A stretch of 64,000 nucleotides of DNA from Candidatus Jettenia sp. (GTDB taxonomy: Bacteria; Planctomycetota; Brocadiia; Brocadiales; Brocadiaceae), in NCBI GenBank assembly GCA_021650895.1, contig CP091278.1, positions 62,001 to 126,000 on the forward strand, given 5' to 3'. The translations under genes and the position numbers were made by a program. Under the pieces are notes generated by a model that worked only from the letters and a program-made list of their open reading frames with translations, was not told the DNA's origin and did not search any database. Positions 44,537 through 52,183 of this stretch are shown piece after piece (positions within the stretch are counted from its first letter, which is position 1; each line of letters starts with the position of its first letter).

Positions 44537-44845
44537 TTTAATAAAGTTACATCTAAGAATTGTTTATATTCTATTAAGGGATAAGTAATACCAAAAATAC
44601 ATATCTTACAAATTAGATTTTGTTTGTCAAGCCTTTTCAAGTTGTGCGGGAATTCAAAATTGTAAGAGTTTAAATATTGATTATTAAGAACTTATGATGT
44701 GAAAATTCTCAAAAAGTCAATTATTGGGTAATCTGTTTTGGCCTGAATAGTATTCATGTCTCTGTATGTCTTGAACAGGGATTGTCTTTTGTCATCCTCT
44801 CACGTGTTTTTTTGTCATTCCCCTGTTTCACATTTGTCATTAAAT
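44537..44845. other. Spacer with no visible feature
   Basis: 309 bp of AT-rich sequence between two minus-strand genes. I see no coding frame, no member of the dispersed repeat families and no convincing terminator. The dCache sensor promoter probably lies in the right-hand gene's absence, i.e. within about 100 bases after 44536. Confidence 0.5.
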
Positions 44846-45751
44846 TTAAGTAATTGATTGATACGTTTGAATAAAAAAGGCTATATCTTTCAAGTCCCCA
44901 CCTAATATTTCAATAGTGAAGTGAGTAATATGATTTTTTTTGAGGATTCTGATTACCTTATCCATATCCATATCATATTCTCTGGAAAAATGTGAGTGTG
45001 TATCGCCATACGGACTTTTAAAGTTCCAATCCAAAGAGGTTTGATTCGTATTTATATGCACTCCAATTACCTGGCATTGTGTACAAATCTCTTCAAGACC
45101 TCTATAGAAATCAAATTTATTGAGAAGAGAAGATGCCCATAAATGACCGGTATCGAGCCAAACTGGACAATTGAGGTATATAAGATGTGCTGGCGTCTGA
45201 TTTCCATTGCCAATACCAGGAAAATCATTTTCTATACAGAGGGTGTATGATGGGTATTTCTCTCTCAGCCGTTCCATGTTTATTTTCACGGTATTTTGAT
45301 AATTTCTGAACTCTTCTGTTTCTAAAAACTTTGGGTCCATGACCCGTGTATCATTGAGCCGATATTTGCTATCTATGGCATCGCGTAATACCTTTCCATA
45401 GTTGTGTGGATCATTTTTAATAGGGTTTTGGGTCATAAAGAAACCGTGAAATAATGCGGTTTTCGTCTGGAGTGATTGCATAACGCATGCGGTATTTTGG
45501 AATCCTGCAAGAATACTATCGAAATCATTATGAGCAAGATTGATGAAATGATTTGAGAATACCGGGGCGTGAACAGTAAATGCAACATCGAGGTCTTTAA
45601 TGGTATCGTATACATCTTTTGTTATCGAATTATGTAATTGTATGCCAAAGGTAAAACCGTGGGATTCAATTACATTGCGGCATCGTTTTATCTTTGCAAG
45701 TATATCTCCATGATAAAAACACATCGTGCTTAGCTCAATTTTTACCCACAT
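44846..45751 (-). CDS. Xylose isomerase-like TIM-barrel protein
   Basis: A 301-residue protein of the sugar phosphate isomerase/epimerase (AP endonuclease 2-like) TIM-barrel superfamily. Strand ends carry likely metal ligands: TVHAPVFSNHFI, TALFHGFF, LCIENDFPG (Glu), WLDTGHLWAS (Asp/His), VIGVHINTN (His) and FTIEILGG (Glu). The spread of H, E, D and H ligands matches the divalent-metal site of the superfamily. Substrates vary too widely to name one. ATG at 45749-45751 begins the protein; no partner gene is close. Confidence 0.8.
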   Translation of the reverse strand: MWVKIELSTMCFYHGDILAKIKRCRNVIESHGFTFGIQLHNSITKDVYDTIKDLDVAFTVHAPVFSNHFINLAHNDFDSILAGFQNTACVMQSLQTKTALFHGFFMTQNPIKNDPHNYGKVLRDAIDSKYRLNDTRVMDPKFLETEEFRNYQNTVKINMERLREKYPSYTLCIENDFPGIGNGNQTPAHLIYLNCPVWLDTGHLWASSLLNKFDFYRGLEEICTQCQVIGVHINTNQTSLDWNFKSPYGDTHSHFSREYDMDMDKVIRILKKNHITHFTIEILGGDLKDIAFFIQTYQSIT

Positions 45752-46002
45752 TGAATTTATATAATCCTTATAGTTATGAATAGTTGACTCATAGCTTTGA
45801 TGCTTGAATTTTGATGAAAATATTATGTATAAAAAATGGGAAAGTCAAGAATTTATTACATAGATAGTTAAGGAAGAGCCATTGTTCCAAGTCATATACT
45901 AACCCTTTACTGTGTTATTTGCGATCACGCTTATGAGAAGAACTTCTCTTTTGGTAAGAGAATCCAGCTTGTTTGTATAACATAAAAATTGGAAAATAGA
46001 AC

Positions 46003-46148
46003 TGTATGTTATTACATACCAGGAAAGCAAAAGTGTATGTTGTTTGGTACGGAACTGTATGTTTTTCAAGACATACGAAGTGGGGTATAAGGGGTATTTT
46101 TAAAGCTATTTGTGATAATTGCGATTATAACTGTATGAATAACATACA
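46003..46148. promoter_or_regulatory. Cluster of GTATG...CATAC inverted repeats upstream of the beta-helix gene
   Basis: Within the 695-bp AT-rich spacer 45752-46446, three inverted repeats of the same sequence occur: GTATG/CATAC at 46004-46019 (six-base spacer), GTATGT/ACATAC at 46057-46076 and GTATG/CATAC at 46133-46147. A lone GTATG lies at 46035. Each is preceded by AACT or AAGT. They could be operator sites for a dimeric regulator, about 300-440 bases before the gene start. A short GAGAAG/CTTCTC hairpin precedes them (45935-45948). The rest of the spacer shows nothing. Confidence 0.4.
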
Positions 46149-46446
46149 AAAATAATGATTAAGAATTTTCTTTTATAAAAGAGAAAAACAACATTAATAA
46201 ATGAAATACACGCATTGTAATAAGTTATATTTTAAATGGTTATGCACAACCTTTCTCAGGATTTTCATAGAAATAATTTTTTGGCAAACACATTGCTAAT
46301 TATAGCAGTGCCATGCGGACCTAAAATTAATTCTTTATAAGTTCTTGTACCTATTTGACGAAAGGAGAAAATAAAAAATATCTTTCATTCGTTGCTTATG
46401 CATCTTGCATAAGGTTTGTAATATAATAATTTAAGAAGGAGGGGAA

Positions 46447-47520
46447 ATGAGAAAGTTGAAGGGTAAATTATGTAAATTTCTTTTCTGTAAACTAGTAGTC
46501 CTGTGTTGCTTGTCAGGTGCTTCATATGCCGGTACAATCCATGTGCCAGAGGATTACTCCACGATTAAGGCTGCGGTAAGTAATGCATCGTCCGGTGATG
46601 TTATCATTATTGCTCCCGGAACCTACCGTGAAAATGGTATCGATATCAATAAAAAGCTTACCATTACTTCTCAGTATTATACAACAAAAGATACCAAGTA
46701 TATAAATCAAACCGTTATCGATGGAGGTAGGTCTACGGTATTTGAAACCGTCAACGGTAAGGGAGTAAATGTAGAGATTAGCGGTCTGAAATTTACCAAT
46801 GCCTCTAAGCCAATCATTGTAAACGATTTAGTCACCATAAAAAATAATATCTTTAGTGATAATGGAGGTGATGCCATTAGTTTTGAATCGGACGGCTACG
46901 GCTATGTTGGCTATAACACGATTGAAAACACGAGTGACGATGGGATTGATGTTGACGGAAGGAAGGGTTACTACACCATCGAACACAATATGATCCTAAA
47001 TAATGAGGATGATGGCATAGAAATCCGTTTGTACAAGTTGTACGATTATTCCGGTCCGACGATAAAATACACCATTAATAACAATATCTTCTCGGGAAAT
47101 GGTGAGGATGGCATTCAATTAATTGATTATTCTGATGTATCGGATAGGGTGTTTTCTATCTTCAATAATGTCATTGTAAACAATGCTATGGCTGGTGTAG
47201 GGTGCATGCCCGATGGAAATACCCGGGAGAATTACGGCGGATCATACATGAAGGAGAGGGTATATCTTTACCATAATACTATTGCAGGCAATGTAGTAGG
47301 TGTTACCGGTACAGATAACATGATTGCCCTGAACAACATTATAGCAAATAATAAGAATGTGGGAATAAAAAGGGCTAAGACGGATTCCGTTGTAGGGTAT
47401 AGTATTTTTTATAACAATGGGGAGCATATAAAAGACTGTATTACCGCTGACGGTATCCGGAGAATGTTAATCCGAAGTATGATTCCAATTACCATCTTTT
47501 GGATGGAAGTCCCTGCATAG
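46447..47520 (+). CDS. Exported right-handed beta-helix protein, N-terminal part
   Basis: 357 residues. A signal peptide (~1-28: FLFCKLVVLCCLSGASYAG) is followed by HVPEDYSTIKAAVSNASSGD, the usual entry to pectate-lyase-like right-handed beta-helices, and by repeated helix rungs (NNIFSDNGGDAISF, YNTIENTSDDGIDV, NNEDDGIEI, NNIIANNKNVGI). The last ~22 residues (GIRRMLIRSM...) do not fit; reading one frame over gives NVNPKYDSNYHLLDGSPCID, the normal ending of such a domain. So the gene is broken near 47455-47463 and the next frame is its continuation. ATG at 46447 follows GAAGGAGGGG. Confidence 0.85.
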   Translation: MRKLKGKLCKFLFCKLVVLCCLSGASYAGTIHVPEDYSTIKAAVSNASSGDVIIIAPGTYRENGIDINKKLTITSQYYTTKDTKYINQTVIDGGRSTVFETVNGKGVNVEISGLKFTNASKPIIVNDLVTIKNNIFSDNGGDAISFESDGYGYVGYNTIENTSDDGIDVDGRKGYYTIEHNMILNNEDDGIEIRLYKLYDYSGPTIKYTINNNIFSGNGEDGIQLIDYSDVSDRVFSIFNNVIVNNAMAGVGCMPDGNTRENYGGSYMKERVYLYHNTIAGNVVGVTGTDNMIALNNIIANNKNVGIKRAKTDSVVGYSIFYNNGEHIKDCITADGIRRMLIRSMIPITIFWMEVPA

Positions 47521-49511
47521 ATAAAGGGACGGCGTATTTTGTATGGCATTCTGATGTTGTTTTAAATATACCATCATCCTCCTATAAGGGATCATCGCCC
47601 GATCTGGGAGCGAAGGAATCGGGAAGTTCAACCGAGCCTCCGAAGAATCAGGCGCCAACAGTAAATGCCGGGAGTCTTGAGGTAATTTACGATCCTACTG
47701 ATCATCTTACTCTTGGTGGACAGGTGAGCGATGATGGATTGCCGGATGGTACCTTAGAGACTCTGTGGAGTATGGTAAGTGGTCCAGGCACAGTGACCTT
47801 TTCTGATCCGAGGGATACAGATGCCACAGCCACCTTCTCCAAGCAAGGTACGTATAAATTAAAGCTAACAGCAAATGATGGTGAGTTAGAGGCAAGTGAT
47901 ACGATAACGGTCAGGTATGTAGAAGATGGTGATGGGGATACGGTTACGATTACAGCGCCGAATACGGTACCATTTGAAACAGAAAAGTATGCATGGCTTG
48001 TAGGAACGGCAAAGAAGGTAAGTGACGCAGATGCATCGGGTGGTACAGCGATTACTGCACCGGAGGGAATGGGAGCTTGGGCGTATGCAGAATACTCCCT
48101 CATAGTTACCGAGGAGAATTATCCATATTATGTTTGGATTCGTGCGAAGGGAAGTGATGATAGCGGCAATTCCCTGTCTGTCTCCTTTAATGGTGATTCT
48201 AAAATAACGGTACCTACTTCTTCCAATGGAACTTATTCCTGGGTTAAATTGCCAAAGAGCCTTTCTACTCCGCCGGGAAACTACCCCTTTGTTATCGGGG
48301 CAGCCGAAGATGGTGTGACATGGGATAAAGTAATCATCACTACGGATCCTTCTTATAATCCCACAGATACAACGGATAAGGATGATGGTGATGTGAAAGA
48401 AATACATGTCGCTATAGAGCGAGGGAACGATGACGTGGAAGAAAGAGATACCAGTGAAGATATGATAATGAATAGTACAGATCTGGAACTGGTTAAGGAT
48501 AGCGATAAGGCACAAAGAATTGGGTTGAGGTTTACCTCTCTGGACATTCCGTCAGGAGCAGTAATTACGAAAGCCTATATCCAATTTACAACTGATCGGC
48601 CAACCTCAGATGCGACGAGTCTTACCATAAATGGTGAGGCCTCAGGCGATGCCGACCCTTTTGTTACCGATAATGGTAATGTCTCTTCCCGGAAGAAAAC
48701 GGCAGCCCATGTTACCTGGAATCCTCCCGCCTGGGATACCGAAGGAGAATCAGGGCAAGATCAGCAAACACCAGACCTTACTTCCATCGTTCAGGAAATA
48801 GTAAATCGGTCCGGCTGGTCTGAAAACAATGCAATGGCATTCATTATTACAGGCACAGGATGGAGAGTGGCAGAGTCTTTCGAAGGTGCAGCAAACCATG
48901 GTGATGTTAGTAAAGCTCCCACATTATATGTCGAATACCAGGGCTCTACTACGGAGGATAGTGCTGATGTTGATGTCCTTGTATCAGACTATAAGGATGA
49001 TGTTGAAGAAATGGAAGATGGTACCATATACTCTAATAGCAGTGACCTCGAACTGGTAGAGGCTGCTACGAATCAAGCTGTTGGACTGAGATTTCATTCT
49101 ATCGGCATTCCACCAGGATCTGTGATTACCAAAGCCTACATACAGTTTACGGTTGATGAAATAACCTCAGATGCGGCGAGTCTTACCTTAAATGGTGAGG
49201 CCTCAGGCGATGCCGATCCTTTTGTTATCGATAATGGTAATGTCTCTTCCCGGAAGAAAACGGCAGCCCGTGTTACCTGGAATCCTCCTGCATGGAATAC
49301 CAAAGGAGAATCAGGGCAAGATCAGCAAACACCGGACATTACTTCCATCGTTCAGGAAATAGTAAATCGACCTGGCTGGTCTGAAAATAATGCAATGGCA
49401 TTCATTATTACAGGTACAGGAAAGAGAGTGGCTGTATCTTATGAATGTGCCAGGAAAACTGATAGTCCTGAGAAAGCTCCTAAATTGCATATTAAGTACG
49501 AGAAAAAGTAA
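47499..49511 (+). CDS. Continuation: PKD and CBM-like domains of the beta-helix protein
   Basis: An open frame that continues the broken beta-helix gene in another frame, overlapping it by 22 bases; its ATG at 47499 is probably internal. Domains: end of the beta-helix (LDGSPCIDKGTAY), a PKD/K319L-like domain (NQAPTVNAGSL to SDTITV, ~55-145), a CBM6/35-like domain (~155-285), then two copies (~300-480, ~490-670) of a ~170-residue domain. That domain has LELV, GLRF, ITKAYIQF, QTPDxTSIVQEIVN and MAFIITGTG, resembling CBM96/DNRLRE-type modules. Close relatives of the PKD and the last domain occur in the giant protein downstream. A strong terminator follows at 49553. Confidence 0.8.
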   Translation: MDGSPCIDKGTAYFVWHSDVVLNIPSSSYKGSSPDLGAKESGSSTEPPKNQAPTVNAGSLEVIYDPTDHLTLGGQVSDDGLPDGTLETLWSMVSGPGTVTFSDPRDTDATATFSKQGTYKLKLTANDGELEASDTITVRYVEDGDGDTVTITAPNTVPFETEKYAWLVGTAKKVSDADASGGTAITAPEGMGAWAYAEYSLIVTEENYPYYVWIRAKGSDDSGNSLSVSFNGDSKITVPTSSNGTYSWVKLPKSLSTPPGNYPFVIGAAEDGVTWDKVIITTDPSYNPTDTTDKDDGDVKEIHVAIERGNDDVEERDTSEDMIMNSTDLELVKDSDKAQRIGLRFTSLDIPSGAVITKAYIQFTTDRPTSDATSLTINGEASGDADPFVTDNGNVSSRKKTAAHVTWNPPAWDTEGESGQDQQTPDLTSIVQEIVNRSGWSENNAMAFIITGTGWRVAESFEGAANHGDVSKAPTLYVEYQGSTTEDSADVDVLVSDYKDDVEEMEDGTIYSNSSDLELVEAATNQAVGLRFHSIGIPPGSVITKAYIQFTVDEITSDAASLTLNGEASGDADPFVIDNGNVSSRKKTAARVTWNPPAWNTKGESGQDQQTPDITSIVQEIVNRPGWSENNAMAFIITGTGKRVAVSYECARKTDSPEKAPKLHIKYEKK

Positions 49512-49552
49512 GTTCTTTTTCCAGAGTTATAGTTCTGTGGAAAATGTAGGGG

Positions 49553-49595
49553 ACAGGCTGGCCTCATCTTTTTAAGATGAGGCTGGTCTGTTTTT
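49553..49595 (+). terminator. Strong intrinsic terminator
   Basis: An 18-bp stem (ACAGGCTGGCCTCATCTT paired with its complement, with a few G-U pairs), a TTT loop and a TTTTT run. It lies 42 bases after the stop of the beta-helix/PKD protein. The rest of 49512-49863 is AT-rich without other features. Confidence 0.9.
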
Positions 49596-49863
49596 ATGAT
49601 TAGAAGGGGCTTGTGAATAAAATAATCAATACATAATTTAGTTGGTAGTTTATCGGTTTTCAAAAAGCTTTATCATTTTTCTTGAAAAAGATATCATTTT
49701 TTGTATAATTTACCGAACCTGTATAAATAAGTTTTAAATTTACAGCACTTCTGATAGCAAATAGGGTAAATTTTGCAGGAATTGGTGTACAAAATAGACA
49801 GGGCTTTAAGAGTGATATTTTTTATTTAAGCCTATTGTATAATGTTTTTGATAAGCGAGTTAT

Positions 49864-49937
<74 letters not shown>

Positions 49938-49980
49938 TTGTTTATTACATAAATATTAAGTTTTTTTCCTTACAGAGTGT

Positions 49981-50055
49981 GGTGAGCGTAGCTCAGATGG
50001 TTAGAGCATTAGACTGTGGCTCTAAGGGTCGCGGGTTCGAATCCCGTCGCTCACC
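49981..50055 (+). tRNA. tRNA-His (GTG)
   Basis: Acceptor GTGAGCG/CGCTCAC, with the extra 5' G (G-1, 49981) opposite discriminator C (50055) that identifies histidine tRNAs. The anticodon loop has GTG at 50016-50018; T-arm is GCGGGTTCGAATCCCGT. The next three bases (50056-50058) read CCA, so the 3' end may be encoded. Confidence 0.96.
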
Positions 50056-50058
50056 CCA

Positions 50059-50502
50059 TTACATACTGATATCAGTCAGGTTTTCTTTGCTGCTTCTCTG
50101 GCATTACATTTACAAGCAAGATAGTTCATAACAAATAGCTTGTATTTGTCATATCTTGCTGCACGGACATCGACATGTTTCAGATGTTGATGAGTATTTT
50201 TTCATTTGTAACCATTTCCAGAGATTCTTTTTACCATATTTATCACAGTCAAGAAACTTAACCACCACCGTATCCCTAGTACTGTCGGACGAAAGGAAGG
50301 GGAAGAGATAGGCCAACCTAAACTATATAGATCCAGTTCCTTACTCTATCCAGAATTCCCATTATCATTAGTCGGTAATAAGCTCTCAGTTTTATTATTA
50401 ATTGCGTTAAGATTGCTTTCCACAATTTTTCTTGATGTATTTGCGTAACAATATATACACAAATGGTTACAAGTGTTATGTAAAGTATGAATGTTAAAAT
50501 TT
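50059..50502. other. Spacer between tRNA-His and the toxin-antitoxin pair
   Basis: About 440 bp, AT-rich. Several minus-strand frames exist but none has coding character or a ribosome-binding site. No dispersed repeat family member was recognised. Confidence 0.5.
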
Positions 50503-50530
50503 GAGGAGTAATAATAGAGGAGTAATAATA
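50503..50530 (+). promoter_or_regulatory. Tandemly duplicated ribosome-binding region
   Basis: GAGGAGTAATAATA occurs twice back to back (50503-50516 and 50517-50530), with the start codon at 50532. Each copy contains a GAGGAG site, so the antitoxin gene has two stacked ribosome-binding elements; only the second is at a usable distance. Confidence 0.6.
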
Positions 50531-50531
50531 A

Positions 50532-50762
50532 ATGAAGGTGTTTGATAGGATTGAGATTAATCCACGAGTATGTAATGGTAAGCCAGTAATTAAAGGCACC
50601 AGGATACCTATATCAGTAATTCTTGAACTGATAGCAGAGGATAAGTCATGGCAAGAAATACTCGATGGTTATCCTGAGTTGACGAAAGGCGATATCCATG
50701 CAGCTTTGTATTATGCAAAGGTATCACTTGATCATAGTGAATTAGAAGAAATCAATGTCTAA
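50532..50762 (+). CDS. DUF433 antitoxin-like protein
   Basis: A 76-residue protein of the DUF433 family (VapB-like antitoxins with a helix-turn-helix). The family signature is clear: RIEINPRVCNGKPVIKGTRI, then ILELIAEDKSWQEILDGYPEL and DIHAALYYAK. It should bind and neutralise the toxin encoded next and repress their shared promoter. Its stop overlaps the toxin start by eight bases, typical of such pairs. Two stacked GAGGAG elements precede the ATG. Confidence 0.92.
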   Translation: MKVFDRIEINPRVCNGKPVIKGTRIPISVILELIAEDKSWQEILDGYPELTKGDIHAALYYAKVSLDHSELEEINV

Positions 50763-51129
50763 GCCGTTAAAATTATACTTAGACCAAATGTTTCATGTGA
50801 ATGTTGCCCAAGCTTTGCGTGAACAAGGATATGATGTATTGCGTGCTTCTGAAACGGGCCAGGCAAGAGCGGACGACTATCAGATTTTAGAAAAGGCAAT
50901 ATCCGAAAATCGTATATTAATTACCCTTGATGAGCATTTTGGAGATTGGGTGGTATTACCACTCAGTAGCCATCCAGGGGTTATTCGAATTAAGGTGAAT
51001 CCAACCACTTCCGGAAAAGTTATTAAATTTCTTTTGCATTTCTTACACAAGAATCATACATCAGAACAATTTAAAGATCATTTAGTTATACTATCAGAAA
51101 AATATGCAAAGTGGATTCTGACCGCATAA
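50755..51129 (+). CDS. DUF5615 PIN-like toxin
   Basis: A 124-residue protein of the DUF5615 PIN-like family, the usual partner of DUF433. Acidic residues expected at the PIN active site are seen: YLDQMFHVNVAQAL (Asp near residue 9), DDYQILEKAI (Asp near 42) and ITLDEHFGDW (Asp near 61 and 66). It would be a metal-dependent ribonuclease, though activity has been tested for few members. The reading frame is intact. The pair sits next to the tRNA genes, a common landing area for accessory DNA, but no other sign of an island is visible. Confidence 0.9.
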   Translation: MSKPLKLYLDQMFHVNVAQALREQGYDVLRASETGQARADDYQILEKAISENRILITLDEHFGDWVVLPLSSHPGVIRIKVNPTTSGKVIKFLLHFLHKNHTSEQFKDHLVILSEKYAKWILTA

Positions 51130-51306
51130 AGCATACCTAATTTAGGGAAAAATCATGAAACCATTTCATACCATTACTATCCCATATAAGGTTGGGTTGA
51201 GGAACAAAACCCAACGGGTATTCTGGCTCCTGTCTCCTGAATTCTGTATTTTGCCTTCCCTTGATAAAGAAGTATGTGTAAAACTTATGGTTATAATATT
51301 CAAGGG

Positions 51307-51421
51307 ATGAAACCGAACAGTATTTTAGATAGGGTGGCACGGACAAACTTGTTTGTCCGTGATGGTGTAATCAAATTATGGTTCATTTTATTTAGTTTTA
51401 TTATAGTATGTTCGGTTTCAT
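51307..51421. mobile_element. MITE family 2, copy 2
   Basis: 115 bp with ends ATGAAACCGAACA and TGTTCGGTTTCAT and a short inner hairpin CACGGACAAAC/GTTTGTCCGTG (about 51339-51361). Same family as 28369-28492. It lies between the toxin gene and the riboswitch, about 300 bases before the latter. Confidence 0.75.
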
Positions 51422-51723
51422 CTATCAGATGCTATAGGTACTTACATCCCCTGGATTTGAATCATAAGGGCTTGCCTGACTCCACCAACCATCCAAAATT
51501 ATCTCCTTTTCGAGTAGTTACTATTCCTCTCCATAATAGTTTTCAAAATTAAAAAACAAAATAAAATTGATTTTTTTGTGTTCTATGATATATTCGTGTA
51601 GACGCAAAATAAATTTTACTTTGTTATACATCATTGTATAGTAATGCTTTAAAATCATATGGATAATTATAGATAAGGAAACTAAAAATATAAAATTTAT
51701 TTAGTTCATTATGAATGCGTAAA

Positions 51724-51848
51724 GTCTTCCGATAAAGGCAAACCCTGAGTAATCAGGGGACGCAAAGGGAAGGGTCTTGTAACCGTGGACAGTGTTCGTG
51801 AACAGTGTCAGTATAAATAACAGACACTTACACTCATAACTGGGACGA
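51724..51848 (+). ncRNA. Cyclic di-GMP-I (GEMM) riboswitch-like aptamer
   Basis: The conserved GEMM core is present: AAAGGCAAACC (51734-51744), a P1b hairpin CCCTGA-GTAA-TCAGGG with a GNRA loop (51743-51758), then GGACGCAAAG (51758-51767). By alignment with the Vc2 aptamer, the position equal to G20 is G (51737), which predicts c-di-GMP rather than cGAMP preference. The downstream arm (AGGGTCTTGTAACC, then GTGGACAG) is only partly canonical, and I could not settle the 3' strand of P1; ends are approximate. An intrinsic terminator follows 13 bases later, and the giant PKD-protein gene starts at 52184. Two promoter-like pairs are visible upstream (TTGATT/TATATT about 51567-51594; TTTACT/TATAGT about 51615-51642). 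Confidence 0.65.
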
Positions 51849-51860
51849 TAAAAATAAGAT

Positions 51861-51913
51861 AGCCTTACTGCCGAAGATATTTCTATAAAATATCTTTGCA
51901 GTAAGGCTTTTTT
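51861..51913 (+). terminator. Intrinsic terminator behind the riboswitch
   Basis: AGCCTTACTGC ... GCAGTAAGGCT outer stem, AAGATATTT/AAATATCTT inner stem, five-base loop, then a six-T run. As it stands between the aptamer and the giant gene it is the natural expression platform. I did not find a clear antiterminator, so whether c-di-GMP turns the gene on or off is open. The leader from here to 52183 contains no other obvious structure. Confidence 0.85.
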
Positions 51914-52183
51914 GTTTTATAGCCAAAAAAATCTATTTTTCGAAAAGTTTTTGTAGAATCCCTTGATTTTAAGCTCTATTCTGGCACTTAAACTTCTAAA
52001 ATCATATATATTTGACTATATGGCTAGCAGGAAGGGATTTTTCATAATAACTGCGTATTAGTTTTAAAATATTTATTGTAACAAAATTATCACAGAACGT
52101 AGATGGAAAGTTAGTGAAAAACAAACCAGTTTGCCTTTATTAACGACCGGGGTATTGTTATCTGATAAATTAGGAGGGGGTAA

